Assembly (NCBI GenBank): GCA_024760905.1
Contig: CM045729.1
Location: forward strand, 8,107,163-8,171,162
Direction: 5' to 3'
DNA from: Plotosus lineatus
Lineage: Eukaryota; Chordata; Actinopteri; Siluriformes; Plotosidae
DNA length: 64,000 nt
The position numbers and the translations under genes are program-made. The notes under the pieces were generated by a model. The model was not told the DNA's origin, did no database searches, and saw nothing but the letters and a program-made list of their open reading frames with translations. How positions within the stretch are numbered: position 1 is the first letter of the stretch; each line of letters starts with the position of its first letter. Shown here piece after piece: positions 33,288 through 44,117 of this stretch.

Positions 33288-34038
33288 CAGTAGGCCCCCA
33301 ATATTCGCGGGAGTTCAGTTCCGAGCCCTCCGGCAAATCAATATATAATCCACGAGTTCTATACCAGGAAGTAAAACCCAATGTATCATATTACATGCCT
33401 AAAATATGCTTCTCAAACACATTCTATAGACAGTCTTACTCATTAATACAGTATTAAGGTAGTAAAATGTAGTAATTAAGTAAAAACTTTTTAATTTTGT
33501 ACTGTGCTATTTATTGATAAAATTATATATATTTCTTCTTTTCCTTTCGGCTGTTCCCTTCAGGGGTCGCCATAGTAAATCATCTGCTTCTAGCCTTGCT
33601 ACCTTTCCACCTGGTCTCCTGAACACACAATATGTCCACCTTCCTCCTCTGCATCATGTCAGCCAGATCTCTACATTTTCCTGTCATAGTTCCAACATTC
33701 AAAGTCACAACTCTCAGTCCTAGACTCATGCCTTCAGGAGAAGGGCCTATTTCTTCAGAAGAAACATCCAACATCATTACCTTTTTCTAGTGCTTAGCCA
33801 GAGAAGATGCACAGCGTTTGAGTGGCATCGTAGAGCTTAACTGGTAATCAAAACATACTAAAAAATGCACATTGACAACTTGTGCGCGAATGAGAAAAAA
33901 GGGGCATGTGATCATCTCAACCAATCAGCAGGAAGGAGAACAGCCATTGGCTGAATTTGAATCACGTGACCATTACTTGGTAATCCGCGAATGTGCGGGG
34001 GCGAGAGTGCAATACTGCGAATAGTCAAGAGTCTACTG
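33288..34038. mobile_element. TA-flanked MITE carrying a LINE I deletion derivative
   Basis: The left end cagtaggcccccaatattcgc and the right end gcgaatagtc...ctactg are inverted and flanked by TA (33286-33287, 34039-34040). It holds a LINE I fragment at about 33533-33745 and otherwise no coding sequence. It sits just before the C-terminal block of the restriction-endonuclease LINE. Confidence 0.8.
33533..33745 (-). mobile_element. LINE I fragment with large internal deletion
   Basis: The minus-strand copy keeps about 50 bp of the LINE I 3' end (cctttcggctgttcccttca on the plus strand) joined at about 33587 directly to the endonuclease start (VVTLNVGTMTGKCRDLAD, DILCVQETRWKGSKA). Nearly everything between them is gone. 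The 5' leader is also absent. Confidence 0.88.
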
Positions 34039-35212
34039 TATATAATCCATGGACCAGGGAAAACGCAGTTTCCTGCTTTGTGCTGTGATAGATCTCCTAC
34101 CAACACCCTCCAACTTAAGAATCTGGGGTAAATATGAAGACCCATCATGCTCCCTTTGCAAATCAACAGACTATATACTCAACCACATTCTCTCAGCATT
34201 CCCAAAAGTACTAGGAGAAGGAAGGTATCATTGGTGGCATGACAATGTACTGAAGGAGATCGCGACTTGGATAGACCAGCATAGGATGGGTGTCAATTGC
34301 CAGTTAACACAAACATGCCCAAAACAAGCACAGTTCCACAAGGACAACGACAAGTTGAAGGTTGCCAAATTTAGTCAGACCAGCTCACTACTGTCACAAA
34401 CATCTGACTGGGAGTTACATGCCGATGTACAGAAGAAACTTAGGTTTCCAGAAGAAGTAGTCTGCACTTCTCTGCGGCCAGACATGTTACTGCTGTCAAG
34501 AAGCGCTCACACTATTCTCATCATAGAGCTCACAGTTCCCTGGAAGGACAGACTTGAAGTAGCACACAAGCACAATCAGTTTGTAGATGTAAATGTTGAT
34601 TTCTCTGTGTTCTAAGGTTAAGTTTGGTGTTCCACAAGGTTCTGTCCTAGGCTCGTTGCTTTTCTTTCTATACGTACACCCGTTGGGTAAAATAATTTGT
34701 GATCGTGGTATTAGCTTTTCTTGTTATGCTGTTGTCTTGTTTTGGTGGCTGTCACCACAGAAAACTTGCCTCACAAAGATATGTGGTTGGAAACGGAAGA
34801 AGGGCTTTCAGAGGCTTTTCTGTGCAATGTCAAACAATTGTTTTTCAAAATAAGATCCATAAGCTCTAATAAAAAAAAAAAAACTATAATTTGTACCATG
34901 ACAGATTTTGTTTGCAGACCAGTATGTATATAATATTACCAGGATTTCCTTCTTTCATCTCCGAAATGTTGCTAAAATAATAAACCTGTCACTGCATGAT
35001 GTGAAAAACTTGCTCATGCTTTTGTTACTTTGAGATTAGATTGTTCTAATGCATTGCTGTCTGGTTGTTCTAATAGGAGCATAAACAAGCTCCAGTTAGT
35101 CCAGAATGTAGTAGCAAGAGTCCTCTCTAGAATCAAAAGACAGTAGCATGTCACGCCGACCTTATTTACATTGCATTGGCTCCCAGTTAAATTTCATAAT
35201 GAATATAAAATA

Positions 35213-35643
35213 CAGAGATCCCTCACTTTCCGCAGTTAATTGGGACCGAGATCCACAAGCGACTATCGAAATCCATCGAAAGTAGGATCCACCGCCCCCG
35301 ACTGACGTATACGTACATGTACAGTATGTGTATATAATATATTCAATGCTATAAATGCTTATTATAACAATTAAACATTTAAAAATAATGCATAAGATGT
35401 AAATAAAATATAAATACACACACATAGAGACGCACGTACACACACTCAGATGTAACTAGTTTTGATGGGCGATTTTGAGTTGTTTTTGTTTTTGGGGTTT
35501 TTTTTGCATAATTGCCCTGTTTTGGAGGCATTTTCATTAACTTTTCCCCCTATTCTTCTTATTTTTTAATTCAATGGAAAAAAAAAAAAACACGATGCAC
35601 TGAAGCTGCATGAATTGAAGCACGAAGTAGCGAGGGATTCCTG
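35213..35643. mobile_element. TA-type MITE, 431 bp, in the L2-like LINE
   Basis: The ends cagagatccctcactttccgc and cgaagtagcgagggattcctg are inverted. The left flank is TA (35211-35212) and the right flank is CA, a likely decayed TA. It shares ends and interior with the MITE at 41441-41814. Removing it restores the L2 reading aaaatactcctttt. Confidence 0.85.
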
Positions 35644-36425
35644 CACTCCTTTTGCCCTATAAAGCACCTAATGGTCTTCTGTCACATTATCTTAGCAAAC
35701 TTCTTTTCATTTATGACCCGGCATGTCCTCTTAGATCTAAAGGTACAGGATGCTTAGTGATATAATGAAGACTATTGCAGGAGGTGGAGCTTCTCTTACA
35801 AAGCCCCACAGTTATGGAATAAGCTTTCAGTTAATGTTTGGAACTCAGACACAGTCTATGTTTGTAAGACGAGACGGAAAACTTAATTGGTTAGTCAAGA
35901 ATTTTGTTAATGGGGTTTATTAGATAAAGGAGTAGATCTGGGGGTCTCAGGCATAATAAGTTCAGGTAAACTGTGATGTCGGGATGCTGTTACTCACTCA
36001 CTCTACATTATCAGTGGAGTGGCTAATTGGCCCAAAATCAAAGGGTGCCTTCATGTTTGTCTTCCTTCCGGTTCTCTCTCTTTTAGTTATGCTGCCATAG
36101 CCAGTCATGCTGGAGTCCCTGCTTGCACTTAGCAATAAGAAAATCTATTTCCATTACACTGCTATGAGTATATACCTAATGACCTATCTCTCTGTTTTTG
36201 TTGAGGTACACATTCTTCTTCTGTGATGCCGGTGATCCTGTTCCTTCTGCTTAATGTGGTCTATCTTGGTGTGCTGATGCTGGCTGGAGTTCTCATCTTG
36301 AAAGCCCTCCCCCCTCTGCTGCTGATGAAGATTTAAATGGACTCAGATATGCACTAACAGACTATGAAGATGACTTTTCACTGCTGGTGATATGAACTCT
36401 TTACCTCACAATTATTTAGGACTTA

Positions 36426-37530
36426 CAGCTGTATTTGAAAAAAGCATTTGACAAAGTGAGACACGAAGACTTCTTCCAAATACTAAATAGTCTAGACATT
36501 GATGGGAAAGATCTGAGAATCCTAAGCAACCTTTACTGGAGACAAACAGCTATTGTCAGAATAACTGGAGAATACAGTGAAAAGATAGTAATTAGAAGAG
36601 GAGTCCGACAAGGATGCATATTATCACCAGATCTGTTCAACATCTACAGCGAGAATATACTGAGAGAAATTAAAGACATCGATGGAATAGGTCTGAGAGG
36701 ACACGATATTAACAACTTAAGATTTGCAGATGACACGGTATGAATAGCAACTTCAGAACGGATCCTCCAAAACTTGCTGGATACTGTAGTAGAAACAAGT
36801 GAAAATAAAGGACTAGCTTTGAACATCTCAAAAACGGAATGCATGACAATATCAAAAAAAAAAACAAGCTCCACCATGTAACATACACAGCCATGGTGTG
36901 CAGGTCAAGCAAGTTGATAAGTTCAAATACCTGGGTTATGTGTTGACATCTGATGGGAAATGTACTAAAGAAATACGCAAACACATAGCAACAGCCAAGG
37001 TCACCTTCAAAAAGTTATCACCAATCATGACCAACAGAAACATTAAGATGGACACCAAATATAGAATATTAAAGGCTTATGTATGGTCAGTTCTCTTGTA
37101 TGGTTGTGAATGCTGGACAATCACCAACAACATAAGGAAGAAACTAGAAACAACAGAAATGGAAATGTGGTTTTTAAGGAGGATATTAAAGATATCATGG
37201 ATGGAAAAGAAAACCAATCAAGAGGTTTTGGAAATAGCCAACAAAGAAAGATCATTGATCAGGACAATCAGGAAAAGGCAGATGAGATTCGTGGGACACA
37301 TCTACAGAAAATGTGGTATAGAACACCTTAGCATGACAGGAAGAATTGATGGTAGAAGAAGCAAAGGATGACAACGAGAAACATATGTTAACAGTTTAAA
37401 CACCTGGGCAACATCAAAAGAAATGAATAACAACCAATTCATGAAGGCCTCTAATGACAGAGAAAGATGGAAAGCCATGGCTCTCAATGCCTGTTCCAGG
37501 CACGACACCTGATGATGATGATGATGATGA
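36426..37530 (+). mobile_element. 5'-truncated LINE (third APE/RTE-like family) with (GAT)n tail
   Basis: 36435-36743 encodes the RT middle (KKAFDKVRHEDFFQ, RRGVRQGCILSPDLFNIY, then FADDTV followed by a stop). 36780-37371 continues in shifted frames with KFKYLGYVLTSDGKC, SVLLYGCECWTI and RQMRFVGHIYRKCGIEH. It ends in gatgatgatgatgatgatgat at 37512-37533, then L2 3' UTR resumes. Several stops; inactive. Confidence 0.85.
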
Positions 37531-37889
37531 TGACACTTGTATAACCAACCAGACTACATTTTTAACTGTAATGAATTTCTTGTATATGGCTTGTATCCTT
37601 ATGGTTCCATCGTCATTTGGTTTCGGGCCTGGTTCCTCTCAAGGTTTCTTCATCTCCTCAACTAAGGGAGTTTTTCTTTGCCACCGTTGCCATGGGTGAT
37701 GTGTATTAGGAATGTGTTGGGGTTGTAGAAAGTGTTTAAATTCTTGTAAACTCCTACTTTTACTGCATAATGCCGCTTTGCAACAATGTCAATCGTAAAA
37801 GCACTAAACAAATAAAACTGAACTGAATTGAATCAAGGGCACTAAGACAAGACAAGGGCATAGGACTGAAAGAACTTCAGACACAGATG

Positions 37890-39014
37890 ACCATGTGATG
37901 TTGTGAACATTTTATTAAATACTGCGCTGTATAAACTCTGACACTTTTGACACATTTAAATATTACTATTTATAATGAGTGCAACATGAAGAAAGGATCA
38001 CACTTCACACCTGGAGTCACGCTAATAACATGATCAAAATAAAAGATGATAAACAAAAACAGCACATGTTCACTCCATCAACACTAAGTGGTTCATCAGA
38101 ATCATCCCAACATTTCAAATTAAATATTCTCCAAGATAATCTCTAAATATATAGCGGTATGTTTTAGCCTCATCCATTTAAAAAATATAAATGTTATTTA
38201 TATTCTATAATGCTGAGATGGGTGCCAGCCTCTTCATTACCCTAATTAGGATTAAGCGGTTCAGAAAATGAATGAATAAATATCAGGCAACCTAATAAAA
38301 AGACAAAATTCTAAAATAAATGAAATTAAAACAATCCGATAAAAAATTGGCGACCTCCTACTGAATAGTGGCCTAAATAGCTTCAAGAGTTTTTGGGGTG
38401 TATGAGTATACACACATGATTTAAGGTAGAACCACAGAAATGACTCAAAAGTGGGCGGAATCAGAAAATGGACCACCTATCTGACGACATCACACAATTG
38501 AGATCACCCGATTCAGAAACATTCCCTCAGAGCTTCCATTGATCTTCCAGTTTTTGTGCGTGTGTGTGTGGGGGGGGGGCAATTTTACTGAAACCACACA
38601 TCCACTTCAACATTCGGGGGTTCAAGTTGGGGTCAGGTCTCTGACAGACCAGAGCACTACTTCTCCTTCATCACTGAGTTTCATGTGTGGTGATAACTTA
38701 AATTCTCTTTAATCATATTTTATTTACATTTAAAATGTAGAAGAATTTCTGGACCACTTAGTACATTTATAAACACACACACACACATTAAAAAGTACAA
38801 AGTGTGTATTAAAAGTCATGATGGGTTATTAAGTCCCACCCATTTCTGAAACAATTAAGAGGTCATTTCCCAGTAAAGAAGAAGAAAGTGAGTTGATCCT
38901 TTAAACATAACGTAACTATAAAAACTTTGTATCTTTTATAAAAGCGTTAAGGTAACATTTGCATCGCCAACTTGAGCATTCTGCCAACTTATGATCCCGT
39001 GGCGCAGTACATGT
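37890..39014 (-). other. orai1: Probable orai1 3' UTR
   Basis: Begins after the ORAI1 stop (39015-39017, minus strand). Candidate polyadenylation signals on the minus strand are AATAAA at 37916-37911 and others further upstream; the last one just precedes the L2 element. The stretch contains a SINE-tail fragment (38208-38285) and a short AC run (38774-38787). The transcript end is inferred, not seen. Confidence 0.55.
38208..38285 (+). repeat. SINE type 2 tail fragment
   Basis: Reads gctgagatgggtgccagcct and ccctaattaggattaagcggt, the 3' end of the type 2 SINE without head or middle. It lies in the probable orai1 3' UTR. Confidence 0.75.
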
Positions 39015-39590
39015 TCAGGGGAAGAGTGCGGGGGCATTCTGTATGTTGGGTGCCTCCGCTCGCTGGTCAAGTTGATTCTGGAGCCTGGTGATGTTGGAAA
39101 GTTCCTCGAGTTCCTGAAACTGACGGTCAGTTTTGTGGCTAACGAGTGAGCGGTAAAAATGGACAGCAAAGACAATGAAGACCAGGCCACATGGGACAAT
39201 GATGGCAGTGGATGCGTAGGCAGCGGCCTCTCCGGCACTGATCCCTGTGGAGTTAGTGGGCGGGGCTCTGGTGGTCGGCGGCATTTTCTGCGGCAGGAAC
39301 TTGACCCAGCAGAGCAGCAGAACTTCGACGAGGAAGAGGAAGGTGCCAATGACTGTGGAGAAGGCCCAGGCAAGCTCCACATGGCGGTGCATGCGCTCGT
39401 GAGGAGACTCCTTCACTGAGTTTAGGTTGTGCACGTTACTCACAGCCTCGATGTTGGGCAGGATGCAGGTGCTGATCATCAGCGCGAAGAGGTGGACCGC
39501 AACCAACACGGTGGTGCAGGCACTAAACGCGATCAGAAGCTGGGGCGGGTACGGATAATCACGCTCCAACTGCACCTCCACCATCGCCAC
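39015..39590 (-). CDS. orai1: ORAI1 calcium release-activated channel, last coding exon
   Basis: ORAI1 is the pore subunit of the store-operated calcium channel in the plasma membrane, opened by STIM1. This exon gives 191 residues, starting at the acceptor (minus strand gtgcag, then GTGGCGATGGTG) and matching human ORAI1 from V102 to the end. It holds the selectivity-filter Glu (VAMVEVQL; human E106), TM2 ([20 protein letters not shown]), the loop [18 protein letters not shown]3 with ELAWAFS and [10 protein letters not shown] (human E190), an N-glycosylation site NST, TM4 with [14 protein letters not shown] (human P245) and the STIM1-binding coiled coil [21 protein letters not shown]1 rather than ORAI2 or ORAI3 is supported by [14 protein letters not shown] and [11 protein letters not shown]. 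Exon 1 (the N-terminus and first half of TM1) was not found and should lie beyond 64000. The frame is intact. Confidence 0.95.
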   Translation of the reverse strand: MAMVEVQLERDYPYPPQLLIAFSACTTVLVAVHLFALMISTCILPNIEAVSNVHNLNSVKESPHERMHRHVELAWAFSTVIGTFLFLVEVLLLCWVKFLPQKMPPTTRAPPTNSTGISAGEAAAYASTAIIVPCGLVFIVFAVHFYRSLVSHKTDRQFQELEELSNITRLQNQLDQRAEAPNIQNAPALFP

Positions 39591-39846
39591 CTGCACATGA
39601 CAACATCGCAGCCATTTAAGTAAACAAAGTAACAAACATTCACTGTCCACTTTTTAGGAACATCTGTACATCCTGCAGCTGTAGAAGTGTTCCTAATAAA
39701 GTGGCCAATGGGTATAAATACACACTACCAATAAGGAGATTTAAAAACAACACATGAACACAGAAAAACGTATTGATATAAACACATTAACATAGATAAG
39801 TCCATTAATATAAACAAACATAACATTTTAGCTCATTAACATAAAT

Positions 39847-40852
39847 CTTTTCCTTTCAGCAGTTCCCTTCAGGGGTCGCCACAGCGAATCATCTGCCTCA
39901 TCTTCTCTTACACCAACTACCTTTATGTTCTCCTTCACCACATCCATAAATCTTCTCTTTGGTCTTCCTCTAGGCCTTCTGCCTGGTAGTTCCAACCTAC
40001 TACCAATATACAGTCGGCCCCCAACTTACGAAGACCCCTGTGTACGAGATCCCTGGGTTACAAAAAACATTTTCCTGAGTTTACGTTCCCAAGATACGAA
40101 ACAACCCTCTCTTACGAAAAGGAATTCAAAATTCAAACGTGCCAATCAACATGACGCGCGAGTTGCTCACTCATCGGCTGTCTCTCAACATCCCGCCCCG
40201 CTGGTCTCCCAGATAGAGACAGAAGGAAGCTTCACTCTTTAGTTTTTAGTTCAGTTTTTAAGTTGTTTTAATTCAGTAAATGTTTAATAAATGTGGGCGC
40301 ATTTGAGCTCATCTGGAATTCCGATCCCTCAAGGAATCAAATTAAAGTTGAGTTTGTCAAGCAGGGAATGCGCTTTGAATTCCATGTCTTGTGGGCATGG
40401 CCTGCAGCGTGTGCACAAGAGAGAGAGAGAGAGAGAGAGGTGTGTGTGTGTGTTAATAAAAAATGTTTAATAATGGTTTAATTAATAAACATGTTAATAA
40501 AATGTTGAAATGGTTTAATAAATAATTTTCTTTACTTTTAACACATATTTCATACAAAATTGTTGTACTTTTATCATTTTAAAGGGTTTATGGGGTTTAT
40601 CCAGTCCAAAGACTGGAGCCTTGGAACGAATTAGTCGTTTAACATGTAAGATGCGGCCCCTACTTACGAAATCCCCGCGTTATGAAAAAGGCTTTGGAAC
40701 GGATTAATTTCCTAAGTTGGTGGCCAACTGTACTTACTATCCCTCCGCTGTACATGTCCAAACCATCTCAATCTAGCCACTCTCACTTTGTCTCCAAAAC
40801 TTAGATCTTACATGTGCTGTCCCTCTGATGTACTCACTTGTTAACATAAATA
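39847..40852 (-). mobile_element. LINE I 3'-end fragment, split by a MITE
   Basis: 39847-40010 and 40733-40852 together match the LINE I 3' end (minus strand RRFMDVVKE, then the RWFGHVQR region). A MITE separates the halves exactly at a TA. Reading across the junction gives taccaatatacttactatcc, as in the unbroken copy at 44281. Confidence 0.9.
40011..40730. mobile_element. TA-flanked MITE of 720 bp, in LINE I
   Basis: The ends cagtcggcccccaacttacg and cctaagttggtggccaactg are inverted. The TA target is duplicated (40009-40010, 40731-40732), with the empty site visible in other LINE I copies. The interior has a GA run (40421-40440) and no transposase. A second copy, in reverse orientation, lies at 47373-48468. 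Confidence 0.93.
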
Positions 40853-40929
40853 CATTTGCATAAATTAACACATTACAATAAATAAACATTAACATACATT
40901 AATATTAACATTAATATAAAACATGACTA

Positions 40930-41095
40930 ACAGTCATTCATTTTTTAAGCCACTTTAACCCTAAATTGGGTCACAGGGAAGCTGGCACCCATCTCAGCTG
41001 ACTCTGGGCGAGGGCACCATGAACATATCGCTAGGTCAGCGCATAGCCAACGTTTACATACACATTCACACCGAGGGGTGATTTGGAGAAGCCAT
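40930..41095. repeat. Diverged type 2 tail-like dispersed repeat
   Basis: Contains ccactttaaccctaaattgggt, ggcacccatctcagctgact and gcgagggcaccatgaa, distant from but alignable with the SINE type 2 tail. 41100-41440 shows nothing recognisable. Confidence 0.45.
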
Positions 41096-41440
41096 TTACC
41101 CTACTATGCTTTACAGGGATCCCAGTGAGGTTTAGAAAAAATAAAGAAAATAAAATATTTCAGCTGGGGGTCAAGGAGGCCGCAGGAACCCTTGCAGGGT
41201 ACAGGGGTAGAGCATGTCATGTAAAAAAATCATGCAAACAAGTTAACCATTGTTTTGTAACATGCATAAACAAACAAAACAGCTTAAATAATGTGTAAAA
41301 AAAAGAAATACTAAAGGGTTATTTCAGTGTAGATAAACACACAATTCAAGTAGCATAGCCCTATGGCTCATCATTTGTGTGTAAGAATTATGAAATAATT
41401 ATGAACTAATGTGTAGAATGATCACATAACATGACATATA

Positions 41441-41814
41441 CAGGGATCCCTCACTTTCCATGCTTAATTGGGACCCCCGACTGACGTATACATACATGTA
41501 TGTGTGTATATAATATCAATAAATACATATTCAATGCTATAAATGCTTATAATAACAAACATTAAAAAATAATGCATAAGATGTAAATAAAATATAAATA
41601 CTCACATAGCGTACGCGCATGCAGATGTGCCCCTCACAAAAAGTTTTGTAGTTTTGATGGGAGGTTTTTGGGTTGTTTTCTTTGGGGTTTTTTTCTTTTC
41701 CCCCCTATTCTTCCTTAACTTCCTTTTAATTTGATTAATATTAAAAAAAAAAAAAAAAAAACGCAGTGCACTGAAGCCACATGAATTGAAGCGCGAAGTA
41801 GCAAGGGATCCCTG
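41441..41814. mobile_element. TA-flanked MITE, 374 bp
   Basis: The ends cagggatccctcactttcc and gcaagggatccctg are inverted, with TA at 41439-41440 and 41815-41816. Same family as 35213-35643 (shared interior gactgacgtatacatacatg and aatgctataaatgcttat). Non-coding. Confidence 0.9.
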
Positions 41815-41816
41815 TA

Positions 41817-42280
41817 TTATCACAACAAACACTTGTGTTCAACTAGTGAGCATACCTACTGCAAGTTAGAATGTTAATAGTATAACACTATAATTCAAAA
41901 TTTCACAACATTTCCTCTGCACTAGTAAACAGTCTTACACTGTACTTATTGCATAAATTTATAAAAATAGCGGAATTCCGCGAAATAGTGGCGACCTTGG
42001 GTCCCTGGGTTTTGCCCCCTTACTGTGGCGCCTTGAGCGTTCTAACCACTATTCACTGTGCACCTATCTTAACATTCATTAAATTCCAAAATAACGGTCC
42101 GAAATGTTCACAATTTTTTAATCGCAATGTTCAAATGTGATATGGTGGGGTAGTAGTTAGTACGTCCACCTCACAGCAAGAAGGTCCTAGGTTTGATGTT
42201 CAGGGTGTTTCTCTTTTAGATTATTTTATTTGATTATTATAACTGTCTGAGAATATCCATCCAGGATATTCATATGAATA

Positions 42281-42331
<51 letters not shown>

Positions 42332-42459
42332 TAAATCTTTCTTTAGTCTTTAGCAGTAACTGGGTCAGCAAATGATGAGTTTTTTCTTCATCAAAGGAAG
42401 TTAAAACCACAGAGAGATGATCAACTTCCTGCCTATAGCCTTAATACTGCCCTAACAGG

Positions 42460-42496
<37 letters not shown>

Positions 42497-43376
42497 CACA
42501 GAGAGTGGCTTCTTCCCTGTCTATAATGGACTGTGTCTACTGTAGATATGTGAGTATCAGAAATGGACCATGAGGCAGAGGTGGACTGGTCTGACATATT
42601 CGTTTCCATCACATGGAAACAGCCAGTAGTGTGTGATGTCCCGGATAATGTTCTGCTAGACAACCCTGGGTTCTGGCGTTCATGTGAAGGTTAATTTAAC
42701 ACGTCGACCTAAACACTGTTCCGGACCAAGTACACCCCTTCATGGTAATGGTGTAGTGGTGCCTTTCAGCATAACATACCCTGACAGACCAAAACACTGC
42801 TCAGCATTAGGCTTCAAGCAGTGTGTGTGAGGTTGTGTAGTAATGATGATGAGTTTCACAAGGTGATGCGGACCAGAATGATTGTTTTTCGCTCCCTCTC
42901 ACCGTTTTTTCTCTCTCTCCATTTCTGTCCCCACTTCACAGTCTCTCTCTCTCTCTCTCTCTCGCTCTCGTGCACCCTCCCTCCCTAAAACCAGGATTGT
43001 GGAATAAATTATGAAGCAGGCCCCTCATCACCTATTTTTTCATATCATTAAAAATGTCTTCTCCCTGGTCTTTAAGGTCTCTTGAGGGTTTTAGCATTTC
43101 TGTACCTACTTATTTATCATCTTTATACGTATTTAAACCCCGATGCAGTTAACTGGGTTATCAAAGGCTGGCCAAGTTTCTCATTGTTTGTGGTGAGAGA
43201 CTCATGTAAAAGAACCATTATATCATACAAAGAAATTATATTTCTTGAGCACAAAAAATATTGTGAAAATAGTTCAGAGTGGGTGTTCTGTGAGCAAGCA
43301 TTGTGTGATGAGACTGACGCACAAGAATAGATTTTTTTAGTAACTCAGTGCAGTTATGGCCCAGAAAATTTGTTTT
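41817..43376. other. Non-coding intronic stretch with microsatellites
   Basis: Holds AC runs (42282-42330, 42464-42494), a TC run (42943-42969), a scrap of the dispersed repeat (cctcacagcaagaaggtcc, 42169-42188) and a SINE scrap (43145-43219). No coding potential recognised. Confidence 0.7.
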
Positions 43377-43739
43377 GAAAGTCAGCAATGGTTCTTTTAC
43401 ATCAGGGGTCAGGAACCTATCACTCACGAGCCAGATGTGGCTCTTTTGATGACTGTATCTGGCTCTCAGGTAAATCAGGTGGCCTTTCATAACAGAATAA
43501 CGAATACGTAATTTCACTGTCATTTAAAAAAAAAAAAAAAGCCATCAAATAAAACAAAAAAGATGAATAAATCTCGCACATTATATCTTTATATCTATTT
43601 TCAATGCCACGCCACTGTTGTACGCAGCGGAGAACCAATCCTTTCTGTACGCTAGTATGTGGGCGGGTCCGATACCTTTAAACTCTAATTTTATTGGGTT
43701 ATAACAACAGCCACAGACTGCGCGTGTTGTTTTTGAAAA

Positions 43740-44073
43740 AAGAGGTAAATTTCCCTTGTTTTTGATCAGCTCATTTGCACAAACCCAAGCACAGCTGGCA
43801 AGCAAACAAATGGACAGACGTGGAAAAACTTCAAGCCACAGACCAGCTGATTGCCAAAACTTGGGACGCGCTTCCTGTCACTGTCTTGGCGTAATGACCA
43901 CGTTTGGCTCTACATATGCATGCGAGCAGTCATTCTCACCTGAAGATGCAAGACCAACCTGCAGTCACGTTTAACAGAGGGAAGCCTAAACGCCTGTATG
44001 AAGCTGAACCTCAGCACGTATCAACCAGACTACAAAGCCATCAGTAGAACCATGCAGCTCCAAAAGTCACATT
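43740..44073 (+). pseudogene. hAT transposase C-terminal (dimerisation) region
   Basis: 43885-43950 reads GVMTTFGSTYACEQSFS, the conserved F-G-S-T-Y-x-C-E-x-x-F-S motif of the hAT C-terminal dimerisation domain. After a frame change, 43980-44073 reads SLNACMKLNLSTYQPDYKAI and RTMQLQKSH, the usual continuation to the stop. The N-terminal BED finger and catalytic residues are missing, so only the last part of the transposase gene remains. Confidence 0.8.
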
Positions 44074-44117
44074 AATAGTAAAAAGTCTTCTTCTTCTTTT
44101 CCTTTCGGCTTTTCCCT

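Larger units (their letters stand above)
28480..34620 (+). mobile_element. Decayed LINE with restriction-like endonuclease (R2/NeSL/HERO-type), in pieces
   Basis: Four colinear plus-strand blocks form one element. 28719-29288 has an N-terminal zinc finger (CGSCEGLFKNEKGLKLH...C) and basic region. 29640-30170 is the N-terminal RT (YLQIYKNCPKLLNHLCELL, then LDQFREISLLDID). 31990-32880 has the catalytic FMDD (MAFMDDATVMMHS), the thumb (QGRFKAWCYQFG) and SRFLCKWLG. 34049-34615 is the C-terminal Cys/His motif (CSLCKSTDYILNHILSAF) and restriction-like nuclease (SLRPDMLLL...IIELTVPWKD). Insertions and frameshifts separate them. The last Cys of the C-C-H-C motif is Phe. Such elements often insert site-specifically, but nothing here shows a target. 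Confidence 0.8.
34616..37850 (+). mobile_element. L2-like LINE, decayed, with two insertions
   Basis: 34616-34760 reads the RT motif [20 protein letters not shown], with the catalytic box degraded to SCYAVVLF (normally C-Y-A-D-D). 35030-35210 reads QLVQNVVARVLSRIKRQ and TLHWLPV. 35640-35890 reads the C-terminal part (YKAPNGL, APQLWNKLSVNV). The 3' UTR (37600-37850) has tcaaggtttcttcatctcct, gggagtttttctttgccacc and an aataaaactgaactgaattg tail, typical of L2-like fish elements. It is split by a MITE (35213-35643) and another LINE (about 36426-37530). 35950-36425 is 3' UTR-like with no coding. Confidence 0.8.

Noticed and set aside
39015..39650. Start of ORAI1 at the in-frame ATG at 39650
   Set aside because: The residues before VAMVEVQL do not resemble any ORAI N-terminus, and an acceptor AG lies exactly at the conserved exon 1/exon 2 border.
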